Assembly (NCBI RefSeq): GCF_900109725.1 | Contig: NZ_FOBC01000019.1 | Location: 1-64,000, forward strand | Origin: Halomonas daqiaonensis | GTDB taxonomy: Bacteria; Pseudomonadota; Gammaproteobacteria; Pseudomonadales; Halomonadaceae | Direction: 5' to 3' | Length of the DNA: 64,000 nucleotides | In this document: piece after piece, positions 15,513-27,219 of the stretch | How positions within the stretch are numbered: position 1 is the stretch's first letter | How the letters are laid out: each line of letters opens with the position of its first letter | Position numbers and translations under genes: made by a program | The notes under the pieces: generated by a model | What the model saw: the letters and a program-made list of their open reading frames with translations, nothing else | Database searches by the model: none | Told to the model about the DNA's origin: nothing

Positions 15513-15579
15513 AGGTGATGTCAGGCACGATCGCGACCTACACTGACGGATCACACTCTATCCGACAGGAGGCATTATC

Positions 15580-16902
15580 ATGGCAACAGCACTGGAGGGC
15601 ATTCGGCATCTCGCAAGGCGCCTCGAGGGGCGTCCGAGCGACTACGACGCCCTTCTCGACCAGGTCGGCGACCGTTCCCTGGTCCTGCTCGGCGAGGCTA
15701 GCCACGGCACCCACGACTTCTACCGCCGGCGCGCCGAGATCACCCAGCGGCTGATCGAAGAGAAGGGCTTCGAGGCGGTGGCAGTCGAGGCCGACTGGCC
15801 CGATGCGCTGCGCCTGACGCGTTACGTCAAGGGCGAGAGCGGCGATAGCCTCGATGCCGCCTTCGGCGATTTCGAGCGCTTCCCGCGCTGGATGTGGCGC
15901 AACCACGAGGTCCGTGAGTTCATCGCCTGGCTGTGCGAGCACAACGCTTCGCGACCGCTCGAGCAGCGAGTGGGGTTTCACGGGCTCGACCTCTACAGCC
16001 TCTATCGCTCCGCCGAGGCGGTTATCGCCTATCTCGATGAGGTCGACCCCGACCAGGCCGCGCGGGCCCGGGTGCACTATGCCTGTCTTGATCACGGCGG
16101 CGACCCCATTCGTTATGGCCAGGAGGCGGCCCTCGGGCTTAGTCAGTCCTGCCAGGATGAGGCGGTATCGCTGCTGGCCGATCTGCTCGAACTCGGTGAT
16201 GATGACTTGCGCCGCGATGGCCTGCTGGCCGTCGACGAGCAATTCTATGCCGAGCAAAATGCCCGGGTGGTGATCAATGCCGAGGCCTACTATCGGGCCA
16301 TGTTCGGCTCGCGCCTCGACACCTGGAACCTGCGCGATGAGCACATGACCGACACTCTCGTCGAGTTGCGCGCACACCTACGCCGTCAGGGCGGGCAGGG
16401 CAAGGTGGTGGTATGGGCGCACAATTCACATCTGGGCGATGCCCGTGCCACCGAGATGGGCCAGCAGCGCGGTCAGCACAACATCGGCCAGCTGGTGCGA
16501 CAGCGCTTCGGCCAGGACGATTCCCTGCTGGTTGGCTTCACCACCCACAGTGGTCATGTCGCCGCCGCCCACGACTGGGACGGCAACGTTCAGCAGCGCT
16601 GGGTGCGTCCCTCACTTGAGGGCAGCGTCGAGCGGTTGTTCCACGACAGCGGCCTGGGGGACTTCTACCTGCCGCTAGAGAGCGACGCCGCCGAGCTGCT
16701 GGCAGCGCCCCTGCTGGAGCGTGCCATCGGGGTGATCTATCGTCCCGAGACCGAGCGCGCCAGCCATTACTTCAGGGCTCGAGTGGCCAGCCAGTTCGAC
16801 GCCATCTTCCACCTCGACGAAACCTCATCGGTGGAGCCGCTGGACAAGGACGAGCCCTGGAACCGCAAGGAGGTACCCGAGACCTATCCGTTCGGGCTAT
16901 GA
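15580..16902 (+). CDS. Erythromycin esterase-like protein
   Basis: This is a 440-residue member of the EreA/SuccA-like superfamily. Conserved features are LLGEASHGTHDFYRRRAEIT (glutamate and histidine near 36-42), AVEADWPDA, and VVVWAHNSHLGDARATEMG with the second active histidine. Most chromosomal members have no proven macrolide esterase activity, and their natural substrate is unknown, so the name should be read as a fold assignment. The start at 15580 has AGGAGG 11 bases upstream. It is probably soluble. Neighbours give no functional clue. Confidence 0.82.
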   Translation: MATALEGIRHLARRLEGRPSDYDALLDQVGDRSLVLLGEASHGTHDFYRRRAEITQRLIEEKGFEAVAVEADWPDALRLTRYVKGESGDSLDAAFGDFERFPRWMWRNHEVREFIAWLCEHNASRPLEQRVGFHGLDLYSLYRSAEAVIAYLDEVDPDQAARARVHYACLDHGGDPIRYGQEAALGLSQSCQDEAVSLLADLLELGDDDLRRDGLLAVDEQFYAEQNARVVINAEAYYRAMFGSRLDTWNLRDEHMTDTLVELRAHLRRQGGQGKVVVWAHNSHLGDARATEMGQQRGQHNIGQLVRQRFGQDDSLLVGFTTHSGHVAAAHDWDGNVQQRWVRPSLEGSVERLFHDSGLGDFYLPLESDAAELLAAPLLERAIGVIYRPETERASHYFRARVASQFDAIFHLDETSSVEPLDKDEPWNRKEVPETYPFGL

Positions 16903-17000
16903 GACGGCCGTACAGCCGAGATGGTTGGTGATTCCACACTGCTCGGCGCGGGGGCGGCTGGTGATACTGTGATGCCTTCCCTTCTTGTCATGAATTCAAT

Positions 17001-17237
17001 TCAGGAAGGGGGCTCGTTGTGCTTGGTGGGTCGGCGGCGTGCCGAAACATAGAGCACGATACACAGGATGCCGATGCCGATCATGATCCAGCCGGCGTTG
17101 GACGCCATCTGAGGGTCGCCCCGGCTCAAGCCGATGACGATCACGATACCGAACAGTATGCTGTAGAGCGCCATGATCATCAGTATCAACAGGCTCTTGC
17201 GCTGCTCCTTCTTGATCACCTTCAGGGGATCTTGCAT
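17001..17237 (-). CDS. Small two-helix membrane protein, hypothetical
   Basis: This 78-residue protein begins MQDPLKVIKKEQRKSLLILM. A basic N-terminus is followed by a hydrophobic segment (LLILMIMALYSILFGIVIVIGL), a short polar turn (SRGDPQMASNAG), a second helix (WIMIGIGILCIVLYVSA) and a positively charged tail. This suggests two membrane passes with both ends in the cytoplasm. The ATG at 17237 is preceded by GGGAGG; upstream codons in the frame have no coding character. No family is recognised. Confidence 0.6.
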   Translation of the reverse strand: MQDPLKVIKKEQRKSLLILMIMALYSILFGIVIVIGLSRGDPQMASNAGWIMIGIGILCIVLYVSARRRPTKHNEPPS

Positions 17238-17418
17238 GCATGCCTCCCTACTCGAAGCTGTGAATGAAGGGTGCCAGCCCAGCGATGCACGGGACAACGT
17301 TGGCAATGTTCCTGCCACCAGTGTACAGCCCTACTGGCCGGTCACAATGTCATTCCGTGACAGGAGTGTCGCGAGCCGCTGAGTGGCGGTCTGTCCCCTT
17401 CGCTCGGTAGTGCGGGCA

Positions 17419-18411
17419 TCATGCTGGTTTCCTGGCCATGACCACTGCCCGTCGCGGGGCGGGGTAGCCTTCGCGGGTCCGGGTCGGGTCGTCCGGGTCG
17501 AGGAAGTCGGCCAGCGACTGGAAGGTCATCCATTCGGTGGTACGCTGCTCGTCCGTGGTGGTTACCGCCTCGTCCACCACTCGCACGTTGGTGAAGCCGC
17601 AGCGCTCGAGCCACTGGCAGAGCGCTCGTGACGAGGGCAGAAAGTAGACATTGGGCATGGCGGCGTAACGCTCTCCCGGGAGCAGCACGGTCGTCTCGTC
17701 GCCTTCCACTACCAGGGTCTCCAGCACCAGCTCGCCGCCGGGCCGTAGGGCGTCTCTGAGCTGGAGTAGGTGCTCGAGCGGCGAGGGACGATGGTAGAGC
17801 ACGCCCATGGAAAACACCGTATCGAAGAAGGCGAGCTTCTCGGGGACGTCCTCGATGCCCACCGGCAGGAAGTGAGTGCGGCCGCCGTCGGCGTCGCCGA
17901 TGAAGTGGCGCACCGCCCGGAACTGCCAGAAGAAACGCGGCGAGGGGTCGATCACCAGCACGAAGGCCGCGCCTTCGCTGGCCATACGCCAGGCGTGATA
18001 GCCGTTGCCACCTCCCACGTCCAGCACGCGGCGCCCGGCTAACGGCGCCAGGTGCGGCGCCACCCGTTGCCATTTCCAGTTCGAGCGCCACTCGGTATCG
18101 ATCGGGATGCCGCCGAGCCGATAGGGGCCCTTTCGCCAGGGCGCGAGCTTTCTCAGCAGGTTCTCGCACTGGCGGCGTCGGCTGTCATCGAGTTCGACAT
18201 CCACCGCGACGGTATCGGCGTCCAGACGCACCTCGCGTTCATCGGGCAGCCTCGGCAACTTGGCCACGGCCTTCTCCCAGGCCGGCAAGTCGCCATAACG
18301 CTGGCGGTCCAGGCCACGAGCCAGTTGCTCGGGGAGGCGGGCCAGCCAGGTATCCAGCCCCTGGTCGATAAAGGCCCGGAAGAGGTCGCGGTGTTCGGGC
18401 GCGATCGGCAC
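17419..18411 (-). CDS. cmoB: tRNA U34 carboxymethyltransferase CmoB
   Basis: The product has 330 residues. CmoB uses carboxy-SAM from CmoA to turn 5-hydroxyuridine at tRNA position 34 into cmo5U. Family signatures: LLRKLAPWRKGPYRLGGIPIDTEWRSNWKW, motif I VLDVGGGNGYHAWRM (normally GCGxGYH, here GGGNGYH), FDTVFSMGVLYHRPSPLEHL, and the C-terminal LADFLDPDDP...GYPAPRRAVV. The start is GTG at 18411, with AGGAGG just before the cmoA stop, three bases from it. cmoA and cmoB form an operon; cmoM, the following step, is at 6185. Confidence 0.92.
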   Translation of the reverse strand: MPIAPEHRDLFRAFIDQGLDTWLARLPEQLARGLDRQRYGDLPAWEKAVAKLPRLPDEREVRLDADTVAVDVELDDSRRRQCENLLRKLAPWRKGPYRLGGIPIDTEWRSNWKWQRVAPHLAPLAGRRVLDVGGGNGYHAWRMASEGAAFVLVIDPSPRFFWQFRAVRHFIGDADGGRTHFLPVGIEDVPEKLAFFDTVFSMGVLYHRPSPLEHLLQLRDALRPGGELVLETLVVEGDETTVLLPGERYAAMPNVYFLPSSRALCQWLERCGFTNVRVVDEAVTTTDEQRTTEWMTFQSLADFLDPDDPTRTREGYPAPRRAVVMARKPA

Positions 18412-18412
18412 C

Positions 18413-19180
18413 TCACGCCTCCTGGGGCGCCAGGGCGTCAGCGTCCTTGAAGGCGATCAGCGAGGCGAAGTTGAGGAACTGGTACCAGGTGTGGGCGCGA
18501 GAGAAACCGGCCCTGGTCAGACGTTCGTGGTGGCCCGCCAGGGTGTCGGGTACCAGGACGTTCTCCAGGGCCGTGCGCTTCTGGCTGATCTCCATGTCGC
18601 TGTAGCCGTTGGCACGCTTGAAGTCGTGGTAGCGCTCCACCAGCCAGGCGTTCTCCTGTTCGTCGGCGGCCTTGATCTTCTCCGAGAGCACCAGCACGCC
18701 CCCCGGCTCCAGGGCCTGGAACAGCTGGTCGATCACCGCGTCGCGCTCCTCCGGGGCCAGGAACTGGAGGGTGAAGTTGAGCACGATCATGCCCGCAGGG
18801 TCGTAGGCCAGAGTGCGGATATCGCCCTCGTGTACCTCCATGGCGTGGTCGGGGCACTCCGCGGCCAGGGTTTTCTGAGCCCGCGTCACCATGGCGGGCG
18901 AGAGGTCCACCCCCGTATAGCGAAAGGCGCTCGGCGGCAGCGTCCCGGCCAGCGCCAGGCCGGCGGCACCCAGCGAGCAGCCCAGGTCGTAGACATGGGC
19001 GCCGTGGCGCAGGTGGCGGGCGGCGATCAAGCCCAGCATGCCCAGTATCTGGCCATAGCCAGGCACAGAGCGGCGGATCATGTCGGGAAAGCAGGCGACG
19101 ACCTTCTCGTCGAACGAAAAGCGCGCCACCCGGTCCAGGGGTGTCGAAAAGATCGCGTCACGGTAAGATGCGTCACTCAT
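18413..19180 (-). CDS. cmoA: Carboxy-S-adenosylmethionine synthase CmoA
   Basis: The 255-residue enzyme converts prephenate and SAM into carboxy-SAM and phenylpyruvate. Signatures: FSFDEKVVACFPDMIRRSVPGY at the N-terminus, motif I VYDLGCSLGAAGL, the MIVLNFTLQFL strand, and ENAWLVERYHDFKRANGYS with residues that hold the carboxy group. It is the first gene of the cmoAB operon and divergent from pgi; the 80-base gap at 19181-19264 must hold both promoters. Confidence 0.92.
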   Translation of the reverse strand: MSDASYRDAIFSTPLDRVARFSFDEKVVACFPDMIRRSVPGYGQILGMLGLIAARHLRHGAHVYDLGCSLGAAGLALAGTLPPSAFRYTGVDLSPAMVTRAQKTLAAECPDHAMEVHEGDIRTLAYDPAGMIVLNFTLQFLAPEERDAVIDQLFQALEPGGVLVLSEKIKAADEQENAWLVERYHDFKRANGYSDMEISQKRTALENVLVPDTLAGHHERLTRAGFSRAHTWYQFLNFASLIAFKDADALAPQEA

Positions 19181-19264
19181 GGAACCGGCCGGATATCGTG
19201 GAAAGGGGCGTTATTCTACGCTGTGCTCGCGCCGGCTGCACGACAGGACGTCCAGGAGGAGGCC

Positions 19265-20944
19265 ATGCCGCACCCCACGATTGACCAGCGCGAGGCCTGG
19301 CAGGCTCTGGCAGCGCACGCCCGCGAGATGCGCTCTACCCATCTGAGTGAGTTGTTTGCGGGCGCGCTGCATCGCCACGCGGCCTTCACTCGACAGGCGG
19401 CGGGCCTGACCCTGGATCTTTCCAAGCAGCGCTGGCGCGACGAGACCCTGGAGCGGCTGCTCGACCTGGCCCGGGAGGCCGAGGTGCCCGAGGCGATTCG
19501 CGGCCTGCTCGCCGGGGAGCGGGTCAACCGCAGCGAGGACCGGCCGGCCCTGCATACCGCATTGAGGCTGCCGCCGGAGGCCAGCCTGGTGGTGGAGGGC
19601 GAGGACCTTGTGCCCTCGGTGCACAAGACCCTCGAGCGCATGGCCACCATGGTCGAGCGCTTCCACGCCGGGCAGTGGCGAGGCGCCACCGGCCGGGCGA
19701 TCCGTGACGTGGTCAACCTGGGGGTCGGCGGCTCGGACCTGGGCCCGCTGATGGTCACTCATGCCCTGGCCGACTACCGGCCGCAGGGCGTGCACACCAT
19801 CGAGGTGCACTTCGCCTCGACCATGGACGGCTCCCAACTGGCCGACTACCTGGCACGACTCAATCCCGAAACGACCCTCTTCGTGCTCTCGTCGAAGTCC
19901 TTCACCACCATCGATACCCTTTCCAATGCGCGCACTGCTCAGGATTGGCTGATGGGTCGGCTGATGGGCGACAACCGTGAGGAAGGCGTCGATGCCGAGT
20001 TGGTGATGCGCCAGCACTTCATCGGCGTCTCGGCGAGTCCCGAGAAGATGAATGAGTGGGGTATTGCCGAGGACCATCAGCTGGCGTTCTGGGAGTGGGT
20101 AGGGGGGCGCTATTCGCTGTGGGGGGCTATCGGCCTGCCCATCGCCCTGATGGTGGGCATGCCGCACTTCCGCGAGCTGCTCGCTGGGGCGCATGCCATG
20201 GATCGCCACTTCAGCGAGGCGCCGCTTGTCGACAACCTGCCGGTGCTGCTGGCCCTGGCGGGGATCTGGAACGTCAACTTCCTCGATATCCGGGCCCATT
20301 CGATCCTGCCGTACGACGGTCGGCTGGAGTTCTTCGCCGCCTACCTCGAGCAGCTTGAGATGGAGTCCAACGGCAAGTCGGTGACCCACGACGGGCGCGG
20401 GGTCGGCTATTCCACCTGTCCGGTGCTCTGGGGCCAGCTTGGGCCCAATGCCCAGCATGCCTTCTACCAGTTGCTCCACCAGGGCACCCAGGCCGTGGAG
20501 TGTGATTTCATCGCGCCTCTACTTCGTTACGATGAGGTGGAGGACAGCGCCACACGGGCGCATCTCAAGAGCCAGCATCGTCTGGCGCTGGCCAACTGCT
20601 TCGCCCAGTCGCGGGTGCTGATGCTCGGCGACGAGGCCATCGAGGACGATGGCCCACGCCCGGCGCACAAGCGCTATCGCGGCAACCAGCCCTCCAGCAC
20701 CCTGCTGCTCGACCGGCTGACCCCGGCGACCCTCGGCTCGCTGATCGCGCTCTACGAGCACAAGGTGTTCGTCCAGGCGAGGATCTGGGATATCAACCCC
20801 TTCGATCAGTGGGGCGTGGAGCTCGGCAAGAAGATTGCCGGTGAGACCCAGCGCATCCTCGAGCACCAGGCGGACATCGCCGACATGGACGATTCTACTC
20901 GCGGCTTGATCGAGGCCGTCTGGGCGGCGGAGCGCAACGCGTGA
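19265..20944 (+). CDS. pgi: Glucose-6-phosphate isomerase
   Basis: The 559-residue enzyme interconverts glucose-6-phosphate and fructose-6-phosphate in glycolysis and gluconeogenesis. Diagnostic motifs: VVNLGVGGSDLGPLMV (phosphate loop), FVLSSKSFTTIDTL, WEWVGGRYSLWGAIGLPI (PGI signature 1 area), LEQLEMESNGK, and the C-terminal INPFDQWGVELGKKIA (signature 2 with the catalytic lysine). The start at 19265 (MPHPTIDQREAWQAL) follows AGGAGGA; the longer open frame upstream is antisense to cmoA. It is slightly longer than the 549-residue E. coli enzyme. Confidence 0.95.
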   Translation: MPHPTIDQREAWQALAAHAREMRSTHLSELFAGALHRHAAFTRQAAGLTLDLSKQRWRDETLERLLDLAREAEVPEAIRGLLAGERVNRSEDRPALHTALRLPPEASLVVEGEDLVPSVHKTLERMATMVERFHAGQWRGATGRAIRDVVNLGVGGSDLGPLMVTHALADYRPQGVHTIEVHFASTMDGSQLADYLARLNPETTLFVLSSKSFTTIDTLSNARTAQDWLMGRLMGDNREEGVDAELVMRQHFIGVSASPEKMNEWGIAEDHQLAFWEWVGGRYSLWGAIGLPIALMVGMPHFRELLAGAHAMDRHFSEAPLVDNLPVLLALAGIWNVNFLDIRAHSILPYDGRLEFFAAYLEQLEMESNGKSVTHDGRGVGYSTCPVLWGQLGPNAQHAFYQLLHQGTQAVECDFIAPLLRYDEVEDSATRAHLKSQHRLALANCFAQSRVLMLGDEAIEDDGPRPAHKRYRGNQPSSTLLLDRLTPATLGSLIALYEHKVFVQARIWDINPFDQWGVELGKKIAGETQRILEHQADIADMDDSTRGLIEAVWAAERNA

Positions 20945-20975
20945 TGATACTGGCTGCATGTACAGGGGTTGCGGT

Positions 20976-21659
20976 ATGCTGAGTGCCACTCGCTATCTGC
21001 AGACCGCCAGTGGGGTCCTCTACCTCCATGGGTTCAATAGCGGCAGCGGCTCGCCCAAGGCGGTGCTGGTGCGTGATGCTTGTGCGTCGCTCGGCCTGCC
21101 TTGCACGACGCCGCAGCTGCCGCACCGGCCGGCGGCGGCACTCACGCTGGCGGAATCCCGGCTTGATGAGCTGGGTGAGCGCCCTCTGGTGATGGGCAGT
21201 TCCATGGGCGGCTTCCTGGCGACCCTGATCGCCGAGCGCCACGACCTGGCGGGGGTGCTGATCAACCCCGCGGTGCACCCGGCCCGGCTGGTGGCGGACT
21301 GGCTCGGCGAGCGTTTCGACAACGCCTATACCGGCGAACGCTTCGCCATCGAAGCCGCGCACCTCGACGAGCTCGAGGCATTGACGCCCGAGCGGGTCAC
21401 GGCTGAGCGTTATCTGTTGCTGCTGGGCACCGCCGACGAGACCTTGGATCCGGCCGAGGCCTTTGCCCTGTATCGTGGTGCCAGGACCCTCTTGCACCCG
21501 CAGGGAGATCACGGTTTCGCGGCGCTGGCCGACTACCTGCCGGCGGTCCTCGCTCACGGTGGTCACCGCCTGGTGCCAGGCTTGTCCGCTAGTCAGAGTC
21601 CAGAGGCAAAGGGCGCCGGCATCCCGGGCGACACGAACGATCGCAACCACTTTGGGTGA
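20976..21659 (+). CDS. yqiA: YqiA-like alpha/beta-hydrolase (UPF0227 esterase)
   Basis: The 227-residue protein has LYLHGFNSGSGSPKA (oxyanion-hole region), the nucleophile elbow MGSSMGGFLA, the ELEALTPERVTAERYLLLLGTADETLD segment carrying the acid, and GDHGFAALADYLPAV carrying the histidine. Members hydrolyse short acyl or palmitoyl-CoA-type esters; the in vivo substrate is unclear. It lies three bases upstream of parE as in E. coli. The ATG at 20976 was chosen over 20958 because homology begins near TRYLQTASGVLYLHGF. The C-terminal 25 residues (after HRLVPG) look unconserved. Confidence 0.82.
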   Translation: MLSATRYLQTASGVLYLHGFNSGSGSPKAVLVRDACASLGLPCTTPQLPHRPAAALTLAESRLDELGERPLVMGSSMGGFLATLIAERHDLAGVLINPAVHPARLVADWLGERFDNAYTGERFAIEAAHLDELEALTPERVTAERYLLLLGTADETLDPAEAFALYRGARTLLHPQGDHGFAALADYLPAVLAHGGHRLVPGLSASQSPEAKGAGIPGDTNDRNHFG

Positions 21660-23543
<1,884 letters not shown>

Positions 23544-23550
23544 TCCCCAT

Positions 23551-25803
23551 ATGACCATGGATATCCAGGTGGCGGAGGGCGACGTCGAGCGCCTCTCGCT
23601 GCGCGAGTACACCGAGAAGGCGTACCTCGATTACTCGATGTACGTCATCCTCGACCGGGCTCTGCCCCACATCGGCGACGGTATGAAGCCGGTGCAGCGG
23701 CGCATCGTTTACGCCATGCGCGAGCTCGCGCTGGGCGCCAACGCCAAGTACAAGAAGTCAGCACGTACCGTCGGCGACGTGCTGGGCAAGTTCCATCCCC
23801 ACGGCGACAGCGCTTGCTACGAAGCGATGGTGCTGATGGCCCAGCCGTTCAGCTACCGTTACCCGCTGGTGGACGGCCAGGGCAACTGGGGCAGCCCGGA
23901 CGATCCCAAGTCCTTCGCCGCCATGCGCTACACCGAGGCGCGTCTGTCGAAATTCGCCGAGGTGCTGCTCGCCGAGCTCGGCCAGGGCACCGTGGACTGG
24001 ACCCCCAACTTCGACGGCACCATGAACGAGCCGGTGGTACTCCCGGCGCGCCTACCCCACGTGCTCCTCAACGGCGGCACCGGCATTGCCGTGGGCATGG
24101 CCACCGATATCCCGCCCCACAACGTGGGCGAAGTGGTCGAGGCGACCTGTCATCTGCTGCGCGATCCCCATGCCACTACCACGGACCTGGTCGCGCACAT
24201 GCCGGCGCCGGACTTTCCCACCGAAGCGGAGATCATCACCTCGCGCCGCGACCTGCGAAAGCTCTACGAGAGCGGTCGCGGCTCGGTGAAGCTGCGTGGC
24301 CGCTACGTGCGCGAGGAGGGCAACGTGGTGGTCACTGCGCTGCCCTACCAGGTGAGCGGGGCCAAGGTGCTCGAGCAGATCGCCGCCCAGATGCAGGCCA
24401 AGAAGCTGCCCATGGTCGCCGACCTGCGCGACGAGTCGACCCACGAGGAGCCGACGCGGCTGGTGATCGAGCCGCGCTCCAACCGCGTCGATATCGAGGC
24501 GCTGATGGCGCATCTCTTCGCCACTACCGACCTCGAGAAGAACATCCGCGTCAACATGAACGTGATCGGGCTGGACGGTCGCCCGCGGGTCATGGCGCTG
24601 CCTGATCTTCTGGGCGAGTGGCTGCGCTTCCGCCGTGCCACGGTGCGTCGGCGGCTCGAGCATCGCCTGGGCAAAGTCGAGGATCGCCTGCATATCCTCG
24701 AGGGTCTGCTGGCCGCCTACCTCAATATCGACGAGGTGATCCGCATCATCCGCGAGGAAGACGAACCCAAGGCCGCGCTGATGGAGGCCTTCGGGCTCTC
24801 CGATCGCCAGGCCGAGGCGATCCTCGAACTGCGCTTGCGCCACCTGGCCAAGCTCGAGGAGATGAAGATCCGCGGCGAGCAGGACGAGCTCGAGGCCGAA
24901 CGCCAGCACCTGCAGGAGCTGCTCGGCAGCGAAGCCGCGCTCACCGACCTGATCGAGGAGGAGCTGCGCGCCGCCGCCGAGGCGCACGGCGATGCTCGCC
25001 GCTCCCCCCTGGTCGAGCGGGAGGAGGCCCGGGCGCTCTCCGAGGTCGAGCTGGTCGGCGCCGACCCGGTCACCGTGGTGCTTTCCGAGAAGGGCTGGAT
25101 CCGCAGCGCCAAGGGCCACGAGATCGACCCCGCCGGGCTCTCCTACAAGGCCGGCGATCGCTTCCACCTCGCCGCCCGGGGCAAGACCAACCAGCCGCTG
25201 GTACTGCTCGACGACACCGGGCGGGCCTATACGCTGTCGGCCCATAACCTGCCCAGTGCACGGGGTCAGGGCGAACCGGTCACGGGACGGGTCAACGTGT
25301 CGGCCGGGGCGCACATGGCCGGCCTGATGCTGGCCCCGCCGGACAGGCGCTTCCTGCTGGCCTCCGACGGCGGCTACGGCTTCGTGGCCCGGCTCGAGGA
25401 ACTGGTGGGCAAGAACAAGTCCGGCAAATCGGTGTTGAGCGTTCCCAAGGGCTGCAACGTGCTGCCGCCGCTGGAGGTCCCGGCCGAGGAGGGCGCCAGT
25501 GTGGCCGCGATCTCCAATGAGGGACGGCTGCTGGTCTTCCCGCTCGAACAGCTGCCCGAGATGGCCAAGGGCAAGGGCATCAAGATGCTCGACATTCCCG
25601 GTGCTCGGGCCACTCGCCGCGAGGAGTTCGTGCGCGACCTGGTGGTATTGCCCGCCGGGGCGGCACTGGTGGTGCATGCCGGCAAGCGTCACCTGACCCT
25701 CAAGGCCAGCGACCTGGATTACTACCGTGGCGAGCGCGGCCGTCGCGGCAGCAAGCTGCCCCGCGGCCTGCAGAAGGTGGACCGGCTGGAATTCGCCGAA
25801 TGA
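23551..25803 (+). CDS. parC: DNA topoisomerase IV subunit A (ParC)
   Basis: The 750-residue subunit has the breakage-reunion domain with GRHxxHGD-like [20 protein letters not shown], where the serine and glutamate are the wild-type residues at the quinolone-resistance positions. The catalytic tyrosine is in [15 protein letters not shown]. The C-terminal domain forms a degenerate beta-pinwheel (repeats such as [17 protein letters not shown]). It partners ParE immediately upstream. The start [20 protein letters not shown] is at the first ATG; the second ATG two codons on is also possible. Confidence 0.96.
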   Translation: MTMDIQVAEGDVERLSLREYTEKAYLDYSMYVILDRALPHIGDGMKPVQRRIVYAMRELALGANAKYKKSARTVGDVLGKFHPHGDSACYEAMVLMAQPFSYRYPLVDGQGNWGSPDDPKSFAAMRYTEARLSKFAEVLLAELGQGTVDWTPNFDGTMNEPVVLPARLPHVLLNGGTGIAVGMATDIPPHNVGEVVEATCHLLRDPHATTTDLVAHMPAPDFPTEAEIITSRRDLRKLYESGRGSVKLRGRYVREEGNVVVTALPYQVSGAKVLEQIAAQMQAKKLPMVADLRDESTHEEPTRLVIEPRSNRVDIEALMAHLFATTDLEKNIRVNMNVIGLDGRPRVMALPDLLGEWLRFRRATVRRRLEHRLGKVEDRLHILEGLLAAYLNIDEVIRIIREEDEPKAALMEAFGLSDRQAEAILELRLRHLAKLEEMKIRGEQDELEAERQHLQELLGSEAALTDLIEEELRAAAEAHGDARRSPLVEREEARALSEVELVGADPVTVVLSEKGWIRSAKGHEIDPAGLSYKAGDRFHLAARGKTNQPLVLLDDTGRAYTLSAHNLPSARGQGEPVTGRVNVSAGAHMAGLMLAPPDRRFLLASDGGYGFVARLEELVGKNKSGKSVLSVPKGCNVLPPLEVPAEEGASVAAISNEGRLLVFPLEQLPEMAKGKGIKMLDIPGARATRREEFVRDLVVLPAGAALVVHAGKRHLTLKASDLDYYRGERGRRGSKLPRGLQKVDRLEFAE

Positions 25804-25810
25804 ACTCGCT

Positions 25811-25971
25811 GTAAGAGCGCGATTTATCGCGCGATGGCCAACGTCTCCAATCGCTGGATAAATTCGGCTCCTAAGGGACGGGCGGCAGGAGCATGGTGTA
25901 GGAACCGGGTTTATTCATGGCTCGACACATCGGTAACTGTTCGCAATTCTCCCGATAAATCGGGCTCCTAC
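25811..25971. repeat. Cluster of four REP-like palindromes
   Basis: Four copies of a GTAGGAG-type REP unit alternate in orientation between parC and serB: plus at 25811-25839 with perfect palindrome GCGCGATTTATCGCGC (25817-25832), a degenerate minus copy near 25857-25875, plus at 25896-25926, and minus at 25951-25971 with CCCGATAAATCGGG. The shape (GTAGGAGC, palindrome with ATTTAT centre, GATGGC) parallels Pseudomonas REP elements. Likely roles are transcript 3'-end stability or gyrase binding. Confidence 0.65.
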
Positions 25972-26004
25972 TCCTACGGCTTACGGCTCGAAACTGGGGT
26001 TAAC

Positions 26005-27219
26005 ATGACACGACGAGTACTGATCCGCGCCACCGGTGTGGCGCGTCCCGGCCAGCTGGCAGGCCTGGGCAAGGCGCTGGCAACCAGCGGTGCCCGGTTG
26101 CTGGACATCAACCAGAGCGTGACCTTCGGCATCGTCTCCCTGGAGGCCCTGGTGGGGCTTCCGAGGGAGAGCGACCTGGAGGGTGCATTGGCCGCGACGG
26201 GAGACAGCCTGGGCCTGGATATCCAGGCGATCCAGGTGAGTGCCGAGGACTACCAGCGCTGGAGCGTGCAGGCGAGCCAGCCGCGGCTGATCCTGACCCT
26301 GTTGGCGCCGCACCTGCCGGCGGGGATCCTCGCCGAGGTGGGGGCGCTGACCGCCGAACATGGCTTAACCGTGGAGCTGATCCACCGCCTCTCCGGTCGC
26401 GAGCCGCTCGACGGCGGTATGCCCGACCACGGGTCCTGCGTGGAATGTTGGTTGCGCGGCGACGAGGTTGACCTCGACGCCCTGCGCAAGAAGGCGCTGG
26501 CGCTGGGCGCCATGCATGGCGTGGACATCGCCCTCCAGGAGGATTCCATCTGGCGCCGGCATCGTCGCCTGGTCTGCTTCGACATGGACTCCACCCTGAT
26601 CCAGACCGAGGTGATCGACGAGCTGGCCCGCCGCCACGGTGTTGGTGAGGAAGTCGCCGAGGTCACCGAGCGGGCCATGCGCGGCGAGCTCGACTTCCAG
26701 CAGAGCTTCCGCGAGCGCATGGCGAAGCTCAAGGGTCTGGACGAGTCGGTGCTGGCCGAGATCGCCGAGTCACTGCCGCTGATGGATGGCCTCGAGAGGC
26801 TGATGCGTCACCTCAAGCGGCTGGGCTATCGCACGGCGATCCTTTCCGGCGGCTTCACCTACTTCGCTCGCCACCTGCAGGAGCGGCTCGGCTTCGACGA
26901 GATCCATGCCAACGAGTTGCTGATCGAGGATGGCAAGGTCACCGGTGAGGTCCGCGAGCCGATCCTCGATGCCGACCGCAAGGCCGAGCTGCTCCACGAG
27001 ATCGCTGAGCGGGAGGGCCTGGCCATGGAACAGACCATCGCTGTGGGCGACGGGGCCAATGACCTCAAGATGCTCGCCGCCGCCGGCCTCGGCATCGCCT
27101 TCAGGGCCAAGCCCCTGGTGCAGGCCCAGGCGCGCCAGTCGATCTCCACCCTGGGGCTCGATGCCGTGCTCTACCTTATCGGCTATCGCCAGGGAGACCT
27201 GGAGGAGCAGGAATCGTGA
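26005..27219 (+). CDS. serB: Phosphoserine phosphatase SerB
   Basis: The product has 404 residues. The N-terminal 185 residues form two ACT-like domains (RVLIRATGVARPGQLAGLGKAL, then LILTLLAPHLPAGILAEVGAL). The HAD phosphatase follows with FDMDSTLIQTEVIDELA (motif I), AILSGGFTYFARHL (motif II) and VAVGDGANDLKML-like AVGDGANDLKML (motif IV). It performs the last step of serine synthesis. The start at 26005 follows the REP cluster; upstream codons in the open frame are REP-derived. The stop overlaps the GTG start of the sodium channel gene (GTGA). Confidence 0.93.
   Translation: MTRRVLIRATGVARPGQLAGLGKALATSGARLLDINQSVTFGIVSLEALVGLPRESDLEGALAATGDSLGLDIQAIQVSAEDYQRWSVQASQPRLILTLLAPHLPAGILAEVGALTAEHGLTVELIHRLSGREPLDGGMPDHGSCVECWLRGDEVDLDALRKKALALGAMHGVDIALQEDSIWRRHRRLVCFDMDSTLIQTEVIDELARRHGVGEEVAEVTERAMRGELDFQQSFRERMAKLKGLDESVLAEIAESLPLMDGLERLMRHLKRLGYRTAILSGGFTYFARHLQERLGFDEIHANELLIEDGKVTGEVREPILDADRKAELLHEIAEREGLAMEQTIAVGDGANDLKMLAAAGLGIAFRAKPLVQAQARQSISTLGLDAVLYLIGYRQGDLEEQES

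Noticed and set aside
15580..16902. Macrolide resistance gene
   Set aside because: The fold is erythromycin-esterase-like, but chromosomal members of this family usually lack shown resistance activity and there is no mobile context here.
24052..25692. 546-codon minus-strand open frame opposite parC
   Set aside because: Shadow of ParC on the other strand; no recognisable domain.
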